A program made the position numbers and the translations under genes. From positions 1 to 64,000 of the forward strand of contig CALMUW010000087.1 in assembly GCA_937872985.1 (NCBI GenBank): DNA of 64,000 nt, written 5' to 3'. Under the pieces are notes generated by a model. The model made no database searches, was not told where the DNA came from, and saw only the letters and a program-made list of their open reading frames with translations. Below, piece after piece: positions 39,504 through 49,967 of the stretch (its first letter is position 1; every line of letters begins with the position of its first letter). Source of the stretch: an uncultured Alphaproteobacteria bacterium. GTDB taxonomy: Bacteria > Pseudomonadota > Alphaproteobacteria > Rhizobiales > Aestuariivirgaceae.

Positions 39504-40211
39504 TCACTTGGGACAGTGCGCGGCCGCCACTTGCGCGAAGACATCGTCCTTGCCGGCAAATTTCTGCGGCGGGTTGGTGTTGCCCTTGATGAAGTCAAGC
39601 CGCAGGCCATGGGCAAAGCTGCCCTTGAAATAGGAAATATTGGGCATGGTGTAGGTCTTGGCCTTGCAGGCGATCACCACATCGGCGCGCAGCGACCGGT
39701 GGCCGCCCTGCATGCGGTGCTCGAAATTGACCAGGCCCTTGAAAGACACGGTGCCCTTGTCGGCCTTGATGCGGGCGGGCGAGACGAGCAGCTGCTGGCC
39801 CAGACCGGCATAGGCTTCCACTTTGCTCAGGCGATAGGGGGCCGAGTTCTTGTCGGGCTGCTTCTGGCCCGCGCCCATCAGTTCGGCAAAGCCTTCGCTG
39901 ACGAAGAGCACGCGGTTCTCGTCCTTGCCCTTGAGGGCGAGGCGCGATCCATCCTTGTTCCAGACAGCCTTGCCCTTGGAGACGAAGGGCTTGTCGGACT
40001 TGCCGAGATAGGTTTCGATCAACTCGTAATGGGTGGTGCCGCCCGCGTCATTGAGGTGCAGCCAGGTTTCAATGCCCGAACAGTCGGCGCAGGGCACGGT
40101 GGCGGTGTAATAGCCATCCCAGTCCACGCTGGTGCGGGTCGAATCCTGGGCAAGGGCGGGAAGGCTGGCGGCGGTGCACAGGGCGGCGGCAAGGGCAAGG
40201 CGGCGGATCAT
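39504..40211 (-). CDS. Exported NlpE-like (copper homeostasis) domain protein
   Basis: 235-aa periplasmic protein. Signal peptide 1-21 (MIRRLALAAALCTAASLPALA, cleaved before QDS); no lipobox Cys, so unlike E. coli NlpE it is not a lipoprotein. The N-terminal NlpE domain has DGYYTATVPCADCSGIET at about 31-48 with the conserved CxxC, then L--YLGKSDKPF near 67-77. A C-terminal domain of about 100 residues carries more Cys (IACKAKTY; AHCPK at the end). The role in copper or envelope stress is inferred. ATG 40211 chosen because it starts the signal peptide; the 21-codon upstream extension lacks one. Confidence 0.82.
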   Translation of the reverse strand: MIRRLALAAALCTAASLPALAQDSTRTSVDWDGYYTATVPCADCSGIETWLHLNDAGGTTHYELIETYLGKSDKPFVSKGKAVWNKDGSRLALKGKDENRVLFVSEGFAELMGAGQKQPDKNSAPYRLSKVEAYAGLGQQLLVSPARIKADKGTVSFKGLVNFEHRMQGGHRSLRADVVIACKAKTYTMPNISYFKGSFAHGLRLDFIKGNTNPPQKFAGKDDVFAQVAAAHCPK

Positions 40212-40343
40212 GGGACGTGTCTCCAGGGTGGTGCTCAACCACGGCACAGGGGCCTTGGGCCAGGATTGTGTCAAAGCTCTGACCTTGTGGTAGAATAACC
40301 GCTGTCCTGCAAAAAAAGGCCTGGACGCGGAGGGGGTATTGTC

Positions 40344-40523
40344 ATGAAGCTGCTCGATCTGCTGCGGAAGCTCGGCATCCTGTCCTACGGCGCGAAGGCC
40401 GGAACCTATACCTCGGCCAAGGACCGGCCCGTCGACATGGATATCGAGGCCGACATGACGGGAGGCTTTGGCCGCAGCGGCGGTGACGACAAGACCACGA
40501 CCGGCGGGGGCGGCGGGTTCTGA
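40344..40523 (+). CDS. Small conserved-looking protein, 59 aa
   Basis: Starts MKLLDLLRKLGIL, then SYGAKAGTYTSAKDRPVDM and a Gly-rich C-terminus (GGFGRSGGDDKTTTGGGGGF). ATG 40344 has a strong GGAGGGGG SD with a 7-nt spacer, which supports translation. No signal peptide; the first 14 residues could form an amphipathic helix. I do not recognise a named family, although similar short N-termini occur in hypothetical proteins of Hyphomicrobiales. It lies between divergent and convergent neighbours and is not in an operon. Confidence 0.65.
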   Translation: MKLLDLLRKLGILSYGAKAGTYTSAKDRPVDMDIEADMTGGFGRSGGDDKTTTGGGGGF

Positions 40524-40632
40524 TCTCCGCGTCAGGGCGACATGCGCTTTGACGGCTCAAGGCCTTCGCTCTGACGTCTTGATGGCGCGCAACTTGCCAG
40601 ACTTCTGCTGGTCCCGCAAAAGCCAGGTTATT

Positions 40633-41589
40633 TCAGAGCTTCCGCAGGAAGACATTGCGCACGCGGTGATCGGCGCCCTTGCGCAGAACCAGCGAGGCGC
40701 GCGGCCGCGTGGGGATGATGTTCTCGCGCAGATTCACCTGATTGATGGTTTCCCAGAAATGGCTGGCGAGCTTCAGGGCCTCGGCGTCGGAAATGTTGGC
40801 GTAGCGGTGGAAGTAGGACTTGGGATTGCGGAAGGCACCGGACCTGAGCGAGAAGAAGCGGTCCACATACCACTGGCGCAACAGCTTCTCTTCGGCGTCG
40901 ATGTAGACGGAGTAATCGAAGAAGTCCGAGACATTGGGAATGCCCCGGCCATCGCGCGGGGGGCGGCCCGTCTGCAGCACGTTGACCCCCTCGACGATGA
41001 GAATGTCGGGCTGGTCGATGGTGACATGCTCGCCCTTCAGCACGTCATAGGAGAGGTGCGAATAGAGGGGGGCCTGAACGTGGCGCTTGCCCGCCTTGAT
41101 GTCGGACATGAAGCGCAGGATGGCGGGCAGGTCATAGCTTTCGGGAAAGCCCTTGCGGCTCATCAGCCCGTCACGCTCCAGCGCGGCATTGGGCATGAGG
41201 AAGCCGTCGGTGGTGACGAGATCGACCTTGGGGTGGTTGGGCCAGCGCGACAGGAGCCGGCGCAGGATGCGCGCGGTGGTTGACTTGCCCACGGCCACCG
41301 AGCCGGTCATGCCGATGACATAGGGCACCTTGCGGTCATGGGCGTGGAGGAAATTGTTGGTGGCGAGGAAGAGTTCCTGGGTTGCCGCCACATAGAGATT
41401 GAGCAGGCGCGACAGCGGCAGATAGATTTCCTCCACCTCGCCCAGGTCCACCCGGTCGGTGAGGCCGGTGAGTTCGTCGAGGTCGGCCTGGGTCAGGGTC
41501 ATGGGTGTGTCGGCACGAAGCTTCGACCATTCCTCACGGTCAAAGCGGCGGAAGGGCGAAACCTCGCGAGCGAAGGAATGATTGAGCAT
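40633..41589 (-). CDS. coaA: Type I pantothenate kinase
   Basis: 318-aa CoaA, which phosphorylates pantothenate, the first step of CoA synthesis. Walker [10 protein letters not shown] is at about 96-104; [10 protein letters not shown] (about 126-135) and GVNVLQ (about 183-188) are family motifs; length fits (about 316 aa). ATG 41589, 5 bp after hisE, so it is the last gene of the hisB-DUF2628-hisH-hisA-hisF-hisE-coaA run. This linkage of coaA with his genes is standard in alphaproteobacteria. Confidence 0.96.
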   Translation of the reverse strand: MLNHSFAREVSPFRRFDREEWSKLRADTPMTLTQADLDELTGLTDRVDLGEVEEIYLPLSRLLNLYVAATQELFLATNNFLHAHDRKVPYVIGMTGSVAVGKSTTARILRRLLSRWPNHPKVDLVTTDGFLMPNAALERDGLMSRKGFPESYDLPAILRFMSDIKAGKRHVQAPLYSHLSYDVLKGEHVTIDQPDILIVEGVNVLQTGRPPRDGRGIPNVSDFFDYSVYIDAEEKLLRQWYVDRFFSLRSGAFRNPKSYFHRYANISDAEALKLASHFWETINQVNLRENIIPTRPRASLVLRKGADHRVRNVFLRKL

Positions 41590-41594
41590 GACGA

Positions 41595-41924
41595 TCAGCG
41601 GTCCTTGCGCGATGCCTTTTCGGAAAGGCCGCTCTGGCTTTCGCGGGCGGCGAGTTCGGCCATCACCTCATCGATCGATACGCCCGAGGCGGTGAGCAGC
41701 ACGAGGAAATGATAGAGCACATCGGCGGCCTCGGCAGTGATGTGGCGGGGCTCGCGCTCCATGGCGGCGATGACCAGTTCCACCGCCTCCTCGCCGAATT
41801 TCTTGGCGCAGCGGTCCACCCCCTTGTGCAGGAGTTTTGCCGTGTAGGAGGTCTCGGGCGAAGCGCCGCGCCGGGCGGCGATGGTCTCGGCGAGTTTGGC
41901 CAGCGTGGTGAGGGAGTGGGTCAT
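41595..41924 (-). CDS. hisE: Phosphoribosyl-ATP diphosphatase
   Basis: 109-aa all-alpha NTP pyrophosphohydrolase, second step of histidine synthesis. The metal-binding motif [14 protein letters not shown] (about 42-55) and [13 protein letters not shown] (about 64-76) are visible. ATG 41924; 9 bp after hisF. hisI is not in this window, so HisE and HisI are separate proteins, as usual in alphaproteobacteria. Confidence 0.95.
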   Translation of the reverse strand: MTHSLTTLAKLAETIAARRGASPETSYTAKLLHKGVDRCAKKFGEEAVELVIAAMEREPRHITAEAADVLYHFLVLLTASGVSIDEVMAELAARESQSGLSEKASRKDR

Positions 41925-41933
41925 GGAAACCTC

Positions 41934-42695
41934 TTAAGCGAGACGCATGGCAAGACCCTCCGCCGCCATATGGGCCTTGGCCTCAGCGATGGTGAAGGTG
42001 CCGAAGTGGAAGATGGAGGCGGCCAGCACCGCCGTGGCGTGGCCGTCGCGGATGCCGGCCACCAGATGATCCAGTGTGCCGACGCCGCCCGAGGCGATGA
42101 CCGGGATGGTGACGGCGTCGGCGATGGCGCGGGTCAAGGGAATGTTGAAGCCCTTGCCGGTGCCGTCGCGGTCCATGGAGGTGAGCAGGATTTCGCCCGC
42201 GCCGAGGGCTGCCACCTCGCGGGCGAAGCCCACGGCGTCAATGCCGGTTTCGCGCCGGCCGCCATGGGTGAAGATTTCGAATTTTCCGGGAGCCGTTTCC
42301 TTGGCGTCGATGGCGACAACCACGCATTGACTGCCGAATTTCTCCGCCGCCTCGCGCACGAAGTCTCGCCGGGCCACGGCGGCGGAATTGATCGACACCT
42401 TGTCGGCCCCGGCGAGCAGAAGGGCGCGAATGTCGTCCAGTGTGCGCACGCCGCCGCCGACGGTCAGCGGCATGAAGCAATGCTCGGCGGTGCGGCGCAC
42501 CACGTCCAGCATGATGCCGCGATTCTCATGGGTGGCGGTGATGTCGAGGAAGCACAGTTCGTCCGCCCCGGCGCGGTCATAGGCGCGGGCCGCCGCCACC
42601 GGGTCTCCGGCGTCGCGCAGGTTGACGAAGTTGACGCCCTTGACCACGCGGCCATCCTTGACATCGAGACAGGGAATGATGCGCGCCTTGAGCAT
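41934..42695 (-). CDS. hisF: Imidazole glycerol phosphate synthase cyclase subunit
   Basis: 253-aa TIM barrel that, with HisH, makes imidazole-glycerol phosphate and AICAR. Catalytic D11 in PCLDVKDGR and the second Asp in TSMDRDG (about 130) are present; the phosphate motifs GGGVR and ASGGVG are seen. Its ATG overlaps the hisA stop by one base (TGATG), so translation is coupled. Confidence 0.97.
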   Translation of the reverse strand: MLKARIIPCLDVKDGRVVKGVNFVNLRDAGDPVAAARAYDRAGADELCFLDITATHENRGIMLDVVRRTAEHCFMPLTVGGGVRTLDDIRALLLAGADKVSINSAAVARRDFVREAAEKFGSQCVVVAIDAKETAPGKFEIFTHGGRRETGIDAVGFAREVAALGAGEILLTSMDRDGTGKGFNIPLTRAIADAVTIPVIASGGVGTLDHLVAGIRDGHATAVLAASIFHFGTFTIAEAKAHMAAEGLAMRLA

Positions 42696-43426
42696 CAGCG
42701 CGCCCCGCGGATGAGGGCAAGTGCGGCGGCGGGATCAAGCCTGCCGTCATAGAGTGCCCGACCGGAAATGGCACCCTGCAATCGGGCGCAATCGGGTTCC
42801 AGCAGGCGCTTGATGTCATCGAGCGAGGCCAGCCCGCCCGAGGCAATGACGGGAATGGCAATGGCGTCGGCCAGCGCCAGCGTGCTCTCGATGTTGAGGC
42901 CCTTCAGGATGCCGTCGCGGTCGATGTCGGTGAAGACGATGGCCGCAACGCCTGCATCTTCAAAGCGGTGGGCAAGGTCAATGGCCGTGAGGGAGGAGGT
43001 TTCGCCCCAGCCTTCCACCGCCACATGGCCCGCCTTGGCGTCGATGCCGACGACGATCCGGCCCGGAAACCTGGTGCAGGCCTCCCTCACCAGCGCGGGA
43101 TGACGCAGCGCCACGGTGCCGAGGATGACCCGGCTTATGCCCGCTGAAAGCCAACGTTCGATGGTGGCGAGGTCGCGGATGCCACCGCCCAATTGCACGG
43201 GAATCTTCACCGCCTTCAGGATGGCCTCGACGGCGCGGCCATTGACCGGACGGCCCACGAAGGCGCCGTTCAGGTCGACGAGGTGGAGCCATTCAAAGCC
43301 CTGCTGCTCGAAGGTCCGGGCCTGGGCCGCCGGGTCATCGTTGAAGACGGTGGCCTCGCGCATGTCGCCGAGCTTGAGGCGCACGCATTGGCCGTCCTTG
43401 AGATCAATGGCCGGAAACAGGATCAT
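42695..43426 (-). CDS. hisA: Phosphoribosylformimino-AICAR ribotide isomerase
   Basis: 243-aa TIM barrel that isomerises ProFAR to PRFAR. Catalytic D8 in [13 protein letters not shown] and the second Asp in FTDIDRDG (about 128-135) are present, with GGGIRD at about 78-83. ATG 43426 overlaps the hisH stop (ATGA); the GTG at 43435 is not needed. Middle of the his operon. Confidence 0.97.
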   Translation of the reverse strand: MILFPAIDLKDGQCVRLKLGDMREATVFNDDPAAQARTFEQQGFEWLHLVDLNGAFVGRPVNGRAVEAILKAVKIPVQLGGGIRDLATIERWLSAGISRVILGTVALRHPALVREACTRFPGRIVVGIDAKAGHVAVEGWGETSSLTAIDLAHRFEDAGVAAIVFTDIDRDGILKGLNIESTLALADAIAIPVIASGGLASLDDIKRLLEPDCARLQGAISGRALYDGRLDPAAALALIRGAR

Positions 43427-44076
43427 GGCCGCCACCTGAGAAAATTGGCGATGAAGGAGAGGCCGAGAGACTGGCTCTTTTCGGGATGAAATTGCGTGCC
43501 CACGATGTTGTCGCGGCCGACGATGGCGGTGATCGCCCCGCCATAATCGGTGGTGGCGAGGACATGGGCGGGGTTGGCCGCCGCCAGATGATAGGAGTGA
43601 ACGAAATAGGCGTGCAGGCCCTTTGGCCCCAGCGGCAGGCCGGCCAAGAGCGGATGGGCGCCCGACACATCGAGCGTGTTCCAGCCCATGTGGGGGATCT
43701 TCAGCGTGGCGTCCGCCGGCTCGATCAGCTTCACGTCGCCCGGAATCCAGCCCAGACCTTCGGTCACGTCATGCTCCAGCCCGCGCGTGGCCAGAAGCTG
43801 CATGCCGACGCAAATGCCGAGGAAGGGCTTGCCGCCGTCCCGCATCGCGCGTTCCAGCGCCGTCACCATGCCGGGCACGGCGTCAAGCCCCCGGCGACAA
43901 TCCTTGAAGGCCCCCACCCCCGGCAGCACGATGTGGCTGGCGCGGGCTAGGGCTTCGGGATCGGCGGTGACATCGACCGTGCCCTTGAGGCCATGGTCGG
44001 AAAGCGCCCGCTCGAAGGCCTTGGCGGCGGAGTGCAGGTTGCCGGAACCGTAATCGATGATGGCGACGCGGGTCAT
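43423..44076 (-). CDS. hisH: Imidazole glycerol phosphate synthase glutaminase subunit
   Basis: 217-aa class I glutamine amidotransferase that feeds ammonia to HisF. The nucleophile is C89 in [11 protein letters not shown]; the His-Glu pair is in QFHPEKSQ (about 197-204). N-terminus [14 protein letters not shown] is typical. ATG 44076 overlaps the DUF2628 stop (ATGA). Confidence 0.97.
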   Translation of the reverse strand: MTRVAIIDYGSGNLHSAAKAFERALSDHGLKGTVDVTADPEALARASHIVLPGVGAFKDCRRGLDAVPGMVTALERAMRDGGKPFLGICVGMQLLATRGLEHDVTEGLGWIPGDVKLIEPADATLKIPHMGWNTLDVSGAHPLLAGLPLGPKGLHAYFVHSYHLAAANPAHVLATTDYGGAITAIVGRDNIVGTQFHPEKSQSLGLSFIANFLRWRP

Positions 44077-44519
44077 GCGCCCCCCGGTGAAAACAGGCCG
44101 AGCAGATCGGCGGGGGCAGGGCGAGCGACGATGGGCGGCGGCGGGGCTTTGGGCGCAGGCGTGGTGCGGCTGGCGAAGAAGCGCAGTTCCGCCTCGTCCG
44201 CGTTCGCGCCCGGCACTTCTCCCAGGAAGCGGAAGCCGCGTTTTTCATAGAGCCAGTCGCGCAATGTGGCCGCCTCCAGCCCCAGCCAGAGGGCCAGCAG
44301 ATTGGCCAGCAGTCCCGGCAGAAGCGGGTTGACCCCCAGGGCCAGAACCTCCACCACGCCAAAGACCAGCGCCAGCCCCACGGCCAGAAGATAGTGGCGA
44401 TGCCACAGGGCCCAGAGCGCGGTGAAGATCACCGCGCCCCAGGAAAACCTGTGCGCAACGAACACCGCCCGTTCCGCGGTGCTGTCTGCCTTGGGGGCCC
44501 AAACCGAATAGGTGGTCAT
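44073..44519 (-). CDS. DUF2628 membrane protein
   Basis: 148-aa protein with two or three membrane helices (about 28-43, 45-62 and 65-80) and a Pro-rich C-terminal tail ([11 protein letters not shown] near 117-127). DUF2628 proteins sit between hisB and hisH in many alphaproteobacteria; function unknown. It overlaps hisH by 4 nt and hisB by 1 nt, so it is translated with the his genes. Confidence 0.9.
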   Translation of the reverse strand: MTTYSVWAPKADSTAERAVFVAHRFSWGAVIFTALWALWHRHYLLAVGLALVFGVVEVLALGVNPLLPGLLANLLALWLGLEAATLRDWLYEKRGFRFLGEVPGANADEAELRFFASRTTPAPKAPPPPIVARPAPADLLGLFSPGGA

Positions 44520-45112
44520 CAGCCTGACAGCGTGCCTTTGGTGGAGGGAATGCGGTCCTTCTGGCGCGGGTCGATCTCCACCGCATCGCGCAGGCTGCGG
44601 GCCACCGCCTTGAAGCAGCTTTCAGCGATATGGTGGCAATTGCCGCCATAGAGAGTTTCCAGATGCAGCGTGATCCCGGCATTCATGGCCAGAGCCTGAA
44701 AGAACTCGCGCACCAGTTCGGTGTCAAAACTGCCGATCTTGGCGCGGCTGAAGTCGGCCTTGAACACGAGGTAAGGCCGGCCCGACACGTCAATGGCCGC
44801 GCGGGTCAGAACCTCGTCCATGGGAAGATGGCAGGAGGCATAGCGGCGGATGCCCTTGCGGTCGCCCAGCGCCTGGTTCAGCGCCTGACCCAGGGCAATG
44901 CCAACATCCTCCACCGAGTGGTGATCGTCGATGTGGGTGTCGCCCCTGGCCTCAACCGTCATGTCGATGAGGGAATGGCGGGCAAGCTGGTCGAGCATGT
45001 GATCGAAGAAACCCACCCCGGTCGCCATGGAGGACTGGCCGGTGCCGTCGAGGTTGACGGTGACGGAAATGGTGGTTTCGGTGGTCTTGCGGGTGATCAC
45101 GGCCTGGCGCAT
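44519..45112 (-). CDS. hisB: Imidazoleglycerol-phosphate dehydratase
   Basis: 197-aa single-function HisB, the sixth step of histidine synthesis. Manganese-binding motifs [10 protein letters not shown] (about 38-47) and [10 protein letters not shown] (about 61-70), with the second set [10 protein letters not shown] near 163-172. ATG 45112 is the first gene of the his operon; a 153-bp gap separates it from the divergent hslV, which must hold both promoters. Confidence 0.97.
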   Translation of the reverse strand: MRQAVITRKTTETTISVTVNLDGTGQSSMATGVGFFDHMLDQLARHSLIDMTVEARGDTHIDDHHSVEDVGIALGQALNQALGDRKGIRRYASCHLPMDEVLTRAAIDVSGRPYLVFKADFSRAKIGSFDTELVREFFQALAMNAGITLHLETLYGGNCHHIAESCFKAVARSLRDAVEIDPRQKDRIPSTKGTLSG

Positions 45113-45213
45113 GGGAAGGCGTCCTTTCGGGCGCGCTCATAGCAGAATGGGGGGGATATGGCTATATTCGCCGCCGTCTCAGGGTTAGGAAAAGGGATGA
45201 GGCTTTTAATCGG

Positions 45214-45239
45214 GCCGCCCCCTTCCCATATGGGGCGGC
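45214..45239 (+). other. Inverted repeat in the hslV leader
   Basis: GCCGCCCC (45214-45221) and GGGGCGGC (45232-45239) form an 8-bp stem with a 10-nt loop, 27 nt before the hslV ATG. TATATT at 45163-45168 could be a -10 for hslVU, but no good -35 or RpoH CTTG box is seen. The hairpin may be a leader structure or the end of a short upstream transcript. Confidence 0.4.
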
Positions 45240-45265
45240 GTTAACCAGTACAGGCAGGGATTTCC

Positions 45266-45811
45266 ATGGGCGACATTCCGCAGTGGCACGGCACCACCAT
45301 TCTCACCGTGCGCAAAAAGGGCAAGGTGGTGATTGCGGGCGATGGCCAGGTGAGCCTGGGCCAGACCATCATCAAGGGCAATGCGCGCAAGGTGCGGCCC
45401 CTGGGCACGGGCGGGGTCATTGCCGGATTTGCCGGGGCCACCGCCGACGCCATGACGCTGTTCGAGCGGCTGGAGGGCAAGCTGGAGCAATTTCCCACCC
45501 AACTCACCCGGGCCTGCGTGGAAATGGCCAAGGACTGGCGCACCGACCGCTATTTGCGCCGGCTGGAAGCCATGATGATCGTGGCCGACCGGCAGGTTTC
45601 CCTCGTGCTCACCGGCACGGGCGATGTGCTGGAGCCGGAGAATGGCGTGACCGCCATCGGCTCCGGCGGCAATTATGCGCTGGCGGCGGCGCGCGCGCTC
45701 ATGGACAGCGATCTCGACGCCGAGACCATTGCCCGCAGGGCCATGGCCATCGCCGCCGACATCTGCGTCTATACCAATGGCAACCTCACCGTTGAAACGC
45801 TTGAAGCCTGA
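45266..45811 (+). CDS. hslV: ATP-dependent protease subunit HslV
   Basis: 181-aa proteasome-like peptidase of the HslUV (ClpYQ) heat-shock protease. The catalytic Thr is exposed after removal of MGDIPQWHG, giving the N-terminus [17 protein letters not shown] and [13 protein letters not shown] are family motifs. A propeptide of 9 residues is usual in alphaproteobacteria. Cytosolic. 2 bp before hslU. Confidence 0.97.
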   Translation: MGDIPQWHGTTILTVRKKGKVVIAGDGQVSLGQTIIKGNARKVRPLGTGGVIAGFAGATADAMTLFERLEGKLEQFPTQLTRACVEMAKDWRTDRYLRRLEAMMIVADRQVSLVLTGTGDVLEPENGVTAIGSGGNYALAAARALMDSDLDAETIARRAMAIAADICVYTNGNLTVETLEA

Positions 45812-45813
45812 GC

Positions 45814-47109
45814 ATGACCGACTTTTCCCCCCGTGAGATCGTTTCCGAACTGGACCGCTACATCGTGGGCCAGACCGAGGCCAAGCGCGCCGTGGCCACC
45901 GCGCTCCGCAACCGCTGGCGGCGGCGGCAGATCGAAGGGCCCTTGCGCGACGAAGTGGTGCCCAAGAACATCCTGATGATCGGCCCCACCGGCGTGGGCA
46001 AGACCGAGATCGCGCGCCGGCTGGCGCGGCTGGCGCAGGCCCCCTTTCTGAAGGTGGAGGCCACCAAGTTCACCGAGGTCGGCTATGTCGGCCGCGACGT
46101 GGACCAGATCGTGCGCGATCTGCTGGAGGCGGGCATCGCCATGGTGAAGGCCGCGCGGCGCAAGGACGTGGCGGCACAGGCCCATCTGAACGCCGAAGGC
46201 CGCGTGCTGGAGGCGCTGGTGGGGGCCAATGCGTCGGAGGCCACGCGCGACAGCTTCCGCAAGAAGCTGCGCAACAGCGAGCTGGACGCGCGCGAGATTG
46301 AAATCCAGGTGGCGGACACGGGCCTGCCCGGCGGCTTTGATATTCCAGGCGGTCAGGCGCAGGTCATCAACCTGTCGGAAATGTTCGGCAAGGCCTTTGG
46401 CCAGCGCACCAAGGCGCGGCGCATGACGGTGAAGGCGGCGCACGAGGTGCTGCTGGCCGAGGAGAGCGACAAGCTGCTCGATCAGGACGCGGTGGTGCAG
46501 GAGGCGATTGCCGCGGTGGAGAACAACGGCATCGTCTTCCTCGACGAGGTGGACAAGATCTGCGCCCGCTCCGAACGCCAGGGCGCGGATGTGAGCCGCG
46601 AGGGGGTGCAGCGCGACCTGTTGCCCTTGATCGAGGGGACCACGGTTTCGACCAAATATGGCGCGGTGAAAACCGACCATATCCTGTTCATCGCCTCGGG
46701 TGCCTTCCACATCGCCAAGCCGTCGGACCTGCTGCCGGAGTTGCAGGGGCGGCTGCCCATCCGGGTTGAATTGAAGGCTCTGACCCAGGACGACTTCCGC
46801 CGCATCCTGACCGAGCCGGAGGCGAGCCTGATCAAGCAATATACCGCCCTCATGGCGACCGAGGGGGTGACGCTGACCTTCACCGCGGACGGCATCGCCG
46901 CCATTGCGCGCTATGCCTTCGAGATCAACGCCAGCGTGGAGAACATCGGGGCGCGGCGCTTGCAGACCATCATGGAGCGGGTGCTGGACGAGGTGAGCTA
47001 TACCGCCACCGACCGCAGCGGCGAGACGGTGACGGTGGACGAGGGCTTTGTGACCAAGAACATCGGCGCCCTGGCCAAGAACGCGGACCTGTCGAAGTTC
47101 ATTCTTTAA
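45814..47109 (+). CDS. hslU: ATPase subunit HslU
   Basis: 431-aa AAA+ unfoldase that feeds substrates to HslV. Walker A GPTGVGKT at 57-64, Walker [10 protein letters not shown] near 243-251, sensor-2 region NIGARRLQT near 377-385, and the C-terminus ends ...DLSKFIL, the HslV-docking tail. An I-domain occupies about 110-240. ATG 45814. Its stop is 74 bp from that of the convergent fabI gene; the gap has no obvious terminator. Confidence 0.98.
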   Translation: MTDFSPREIVSELDRYIVGQTEAKRAVATALRNRWRRRQIEGPLRDEVVPKNILMIGPTGVGKTEIARRLARLAQAPFLKVEATKFTEVGYVGRDVDQIVRDLLEAGIAMVKAARRKDVAAQAHLNAEGRVLEALVGANASEATRDSFRKKLRNSELDAREIEIQVADTGLPGGFDIPGGQAQVINLSEMFGKAFGQRTKARRMTVKAAHEVLLAEESDKLLDQDAVVQEAIAAVENNGIVFLDEVDKICARSERQGADVSREGVQRDLLPLIEGTTVSTKYGAVKTDHILFIASGAFHIAKPSDLLPELQGRLPIRVELKALTQDDFRRILTEPEASLIKQYTALMATEGVTLTFTADGIAAIARYAFEINASVENIGARRLQTIMERVLDEVSYTATDRSGETVTVDEGFVTKNIGALAKNADLSKFIL

Positions 47110-47183
47110 GGTTTCACACGTCCCTCGCACGCAGATGTGGCGCGGGTTCCAAGCCTGTCGCCGTAACGACCATGAACTAGCCG

Positions 47184-47978
47184 TCAGCCCTTCAGGTCTT
47201 CCGGCCGTGGCATGGCGATCACGTTATAGCCGCCATCGACGTAGTGGATTTCGCCGGTGACGCCGCCGGAGAGGGGCGAGAGGAGATACATGCCGGCGTT
47301 GCCCACCTCTTCCAGCGAAACGGGGCGGCGCAGCGGCGAATGGTTCTGCTGGAAGGCGAACATGGCGCGCGCATCGCCAATGCCCGCGCCCGCCAGGGTG
47401 CGCATGGGGCCGGGCGAGAGCGCGTTGACCCGCAGGCCCATGGGGCCATAATCCGCCGCGAGATAGCGCACCGAGGCCTCCAGCGCCGCCTTGGCCACGC
47501 CCATGACGTTATAGTTCGGCATGGTGCGTGATGAGCCCAGGAAGGTCAGGGTCAAGGCCGCGCCGCCGGGGTTCATCATGGCGGCGGCGCGCTTCACCGC
47601 CTCGGTGAAGGCAAAACACGAAATCACCATGGTGCGCGAGAAATTCTCCCGCGTGGTGTCGGCATATTTGCCCTTGAGTTCGTTCTTGTCGGAGAAGGCG
47701 ATGGCATGGACGAGGAAATCAATGGTGCCCCATTCGCGCTTCAGCCCGTCAAAGGCGGCGTCCACGCTGTCGAGGTTCTCGACATCGCAATCATAGAGGA
47801 GCTTTGAGCCCAGGCTCTCCGCCAGGGGAGCGAGACGTCGGCCGAAGGCTTCGCCCTGATGGGTGAAGGCCAACTCCGCTCCCTGGGCGGCGCAGGCCTG
47901 GGCAATGCCCCAGGCCAGCGAATGATCGTTGGCCACCCCCATGATGAGGCCGCGCTTGCCCTGCATCACGCCGGTCAT
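47184..47978 (-). CDS. fabI: Enoyl-[acyl-carrier-protein] reductase FabI (variant active site)
   Basis: 264-aa NADH-dependent enoyl-ACP reductase, last step of each fatty-acid elongation cycle. GVANDHSLAWGIA (14-26) is the FabI nucleotide motif; the catalytic pair Y156 and K163 is present in PNYNVMGVAK. Two positions differ from E. coli FabI by local alignment: the Gly of HSIGF (G93) is Ala (A94, HAIAF), and Tyr146 is Phe (F146, LTFLG). G93 changes are known to lower triclosan/diazaborine sensitivity. ATG 47978, 5 bp after fabB, third gene of fabA-fabB-fabI. Confidence 0.95.
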   Translation of the reverse strand: MTGVMQGKRGLIMGVANDHSLAWGIAQACAAQGAELAFTHQGEAFGRRLAPLAESLGSKLLYDCDVENLDSVDAAFDGLKREWGTIDFLVHAIAFSDKNELKGKYADTTRENFSRTMVISCFAFTEAVKRAAAMMNPGGAALTLTFLGSSRTMPNYNVMGVAKAALEASVRYLAADYGPMGLRVNALSPGPMRTLAGAGIGDARAMFAFQQNHSPLRRPVSLEEVGNAGMYLLSPLSGGVTGEIHYVDGGYNVIAMPRPEDLKG

Positions 47979-47983
47979 GCGCG

Positions 47984-49198
47984 TCAGCCCTTCAGGCGCT
48001 GGAACACCAGCGTGGCATTGGTGCCGCCGAAGCCGAAGCTGTTGGACATCACCGTATCGATCCTGGCGTTGTCGACGCGCTGGCGCAGGATGGGAACACC
48101 TTCAAACTCGGGATCAAGCTCTTCGATGTTGGCGCTTTCGCACAGGAAGCCCTCCTGCATCATGAGGATGGAGTAGATGGCCTCCTGAACGCCGGTGGCC
48201 CCCAGCGAATGTCCGGTCAGGGACTTGGTGGAGGAGATGGGCGGGATATTGTCGCCGAAGACCTCGCGGATGGCCTCGATCTCCTTCTTGTCGCCCACCG
48301 GCGTCGAGGTGCCGTGGGGGTTGATGTAGTCCACCGTGCCCGTGACCGTTGACAGCGCCATCCTCATGCAGCGCACCGCTCCTTCCCCGGAGGGTGCGAC
48401 CATGTCATAGCCGTCCGACGTCGCGCCATAGCCCACCAGCTCGGCATAGATCCTGGCACCGCGCGCCCGGGCATGTTCCAGCTCCTCCAGCACGATGACG
48501 CCCGCGCCCCCGGCGATGACGAAGCCGTCGCGGTTCTTGTCATAGGCGCGCGAGGCCTTCTCCGGCGTGGCGTTGTATTTCGACGACATGGCCCCCATGG
48601 CGTCGAACAGCACCGACATGGTCCAGTCCAGTTCCTCGCCGCCACCGGCGAACATCACGTCCTGCTTGCCCCACTGGATCATTTCCGCCGCATTGCCGAT
48701 GCAATGGGCCGAGGTGGCGCAGGCCGACGAGATGGAATAGTTGACGCCCTTGATGCCGAAGGGGGTGGCCAGCGTTGCCGAATTGGTGGAGGACATGGCG
48801 GCCGGCACGGCAAAGGGGCCAACGCGCTTCGGCCCCTTTTCGCGGGTGATGTCGGCGGCGGCAACCAGCGTCCGGGCCGAGGGGCCGCCCGAGCCCATGA
48901 TGATGCCGGTGCGCTCGTTCTTCACGTCCTTTTCCGCAAGGCCGGAGTCGGCAATGGCCTGCTGCATGGCGGCATAGTTCCAGGCGGCGCCATCGCCCAT
49001 GAAGCGGCGGGCGCGGCGGTCCACCTGTTCGAGGTCGAAGGTGGGCCTGCCCTGGACCTGGCTGCGGAAGCCGTATTTCACATGGTCCTCGGCGGTGGTG
49101 ATGCCGGACCTGGCCTCGCGCAGGGAGACGATGACCTCGGCGGCATTGTTGCCGATGCAGGAGACAATACCGATTCCGGTGACGACGACGCGGCGCAT
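47984..49198 (-). CDS. fabB: 3-oxoacyl-ACP synthase I
   Basis: 404-aa condensing enzyme needed for unsaturated fatty acid synthesis together with FabA. The Cys-His-His triad: Cys in [10 protein letters not shown] (about 161), His in [11 protein letters not shown] (about 298) and His in GHSLGATG (about 333). Full length. ATG 49198; 9 bp after fabA on the same strand and 5 bp before fabI. Confidence 0.97.
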   Translation of the reverse strand: MRRVVVTGIGIVSCIGNNAAEVIVSLREARSGITTAEDHVKYGFRSQVQGRPTFDLEQVDRRARRFMGDGAAWNYAAMQQAIADSGLAEKDVKNERTGIIMGSGGPSARTLVAAADITREKGPKRVGPFAVPAAMSSTNSATLATPFGIKGVNYSISSACATSAHCIGNAAEMIQWGKQDVMFAGGGEELDWTMSVLFDAMGAMSSKYNATPEKASRAYDKNRDGFVIAGGAGVIVLEELEHARARGARIYAELVGYGATSDGYDMVAPSGEGAVRCMRMALSTVTGTVDYINPHGTSTPVGDKKEIEAIREVFGDNIPPISSTKSLTGHSLGATGVQEAIYSILMMQEGFLCESANIEELDPEFEGVPILRQRVDNARIDTVMSNSFGFGGTNATLVFQRLKG

Positions 49199-49207
49199 GG
49201 TGTTCCT

Positions 49208-49723
49208 TTATGCCTTTTCCGGTTCGAACAGACCGACCTTCATGTCGGTCACCTGATAGACGGTCTCGCCATCGGCCTTCATGATGCCGTTGGCGACCGC
49301 AAGCTTGAGCTTGCGCAGGATGAGGCGGGTCACATCGACCTCATAGGTGACGGTCTTGATCTTCGGCGTCACCATGCCGGTGAACTTCACCTCGCCCACG
49401 CCAAGCGCCCGGCCCTTGCCCGGTTCGCCCAGCCAGCCGAGATAGAAACCGGTCAATTGCCACAGGGCATCAAGGCCGAGACAGCCCGGCATGACGGGAT
49501 CACCGTGAAAATGGCAGGGGAAGAACCAGAGATCGGGCTTCACGTCCAGTTCCGCCACCACCTTGCCCAGCCCGGCGGAACCGCCGTCCCTGGCGATGTG
49601 GGTGATGCGGTCGAACATCAGCATGGGCGGCAGAGGCAATTGCGCGTTGCCCGGCCCGAACAGCTCGCCCCGGCCACAGGCCAGGAGTTCGTCATAGCGG
49701 AAATGGTCCTTCTGTGCCGACAT
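49208..49723 (-). CDS. fabA: 3-hydroxydecanoyl-ACP dehydratase/isomerase
   Basis: 171-aa hotdog-fold enzyme that introduces the cis double bond in the C10 intermediate. Active-site His in [12 protein letters not shown] (about 70) and Asp in GLDALWQ (about 84). ATG 49723 begins MSAQKDHF; the upstream open frame to 49810 has no similarity. First gene of fabA-fabB-fabI, divergent from irr across a 244-bp gap. Confidence 0.97.
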   Translation of the reverse strand: MSAQKDHFRYDELLACGRGELFGPGNAQLPLPPMLMFDRITHIARDGGSAGLGKVVAELDVKPDLWFFPCHFHGDPVMPGCLGLDALWQLTGFYLGWLGEPGKGRALGVGEVKFTGMVTPKIKTVTYEVDVTRLILRKLKLAVANGIMKADGETVYQVTDMKVGLFEPEKA

Positions 49724-49931
49724 GGAAACGGTCGCCCCTCCAAAACATCGTCTGTGCCGGTGGCCCGGCCCTGCCCCTCTTAACATGCCACTTTTCCGGG
49801 CAACACCCATTGTTCACCGGAATCAGCAGGGCTGTGACCTTGGCCAAAGGTTGAAAGTCCTTGGCTTTTGGCCGTTGTGTCCCGGCAGCGGGCAGGTCTG
49901 CCCCCTCCCGTCAAATGGGTCACTGAGGCAA

Positions 49932-49961
49932 TTGCATATGGGGGCCGGGTTGCGTTATAAT
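49932..49961 (+). promoter_or_regulatory. Strong sigma70-type promoter of irr
   Basis: TTGCAT (49932-49937), 18-nt spacer, perfect TATAAT (49956-49961). Transcription is predicted at about 49968, which is the A of the irr ATG, so the message would be leaderless. The wider gap 49724-49931 contains GGCCAAA/TTTGGCC arms near 49845-49873 but nothing I can assign. Confidence 0.75.
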
Positions 49962-49967
49962 GTCGCC

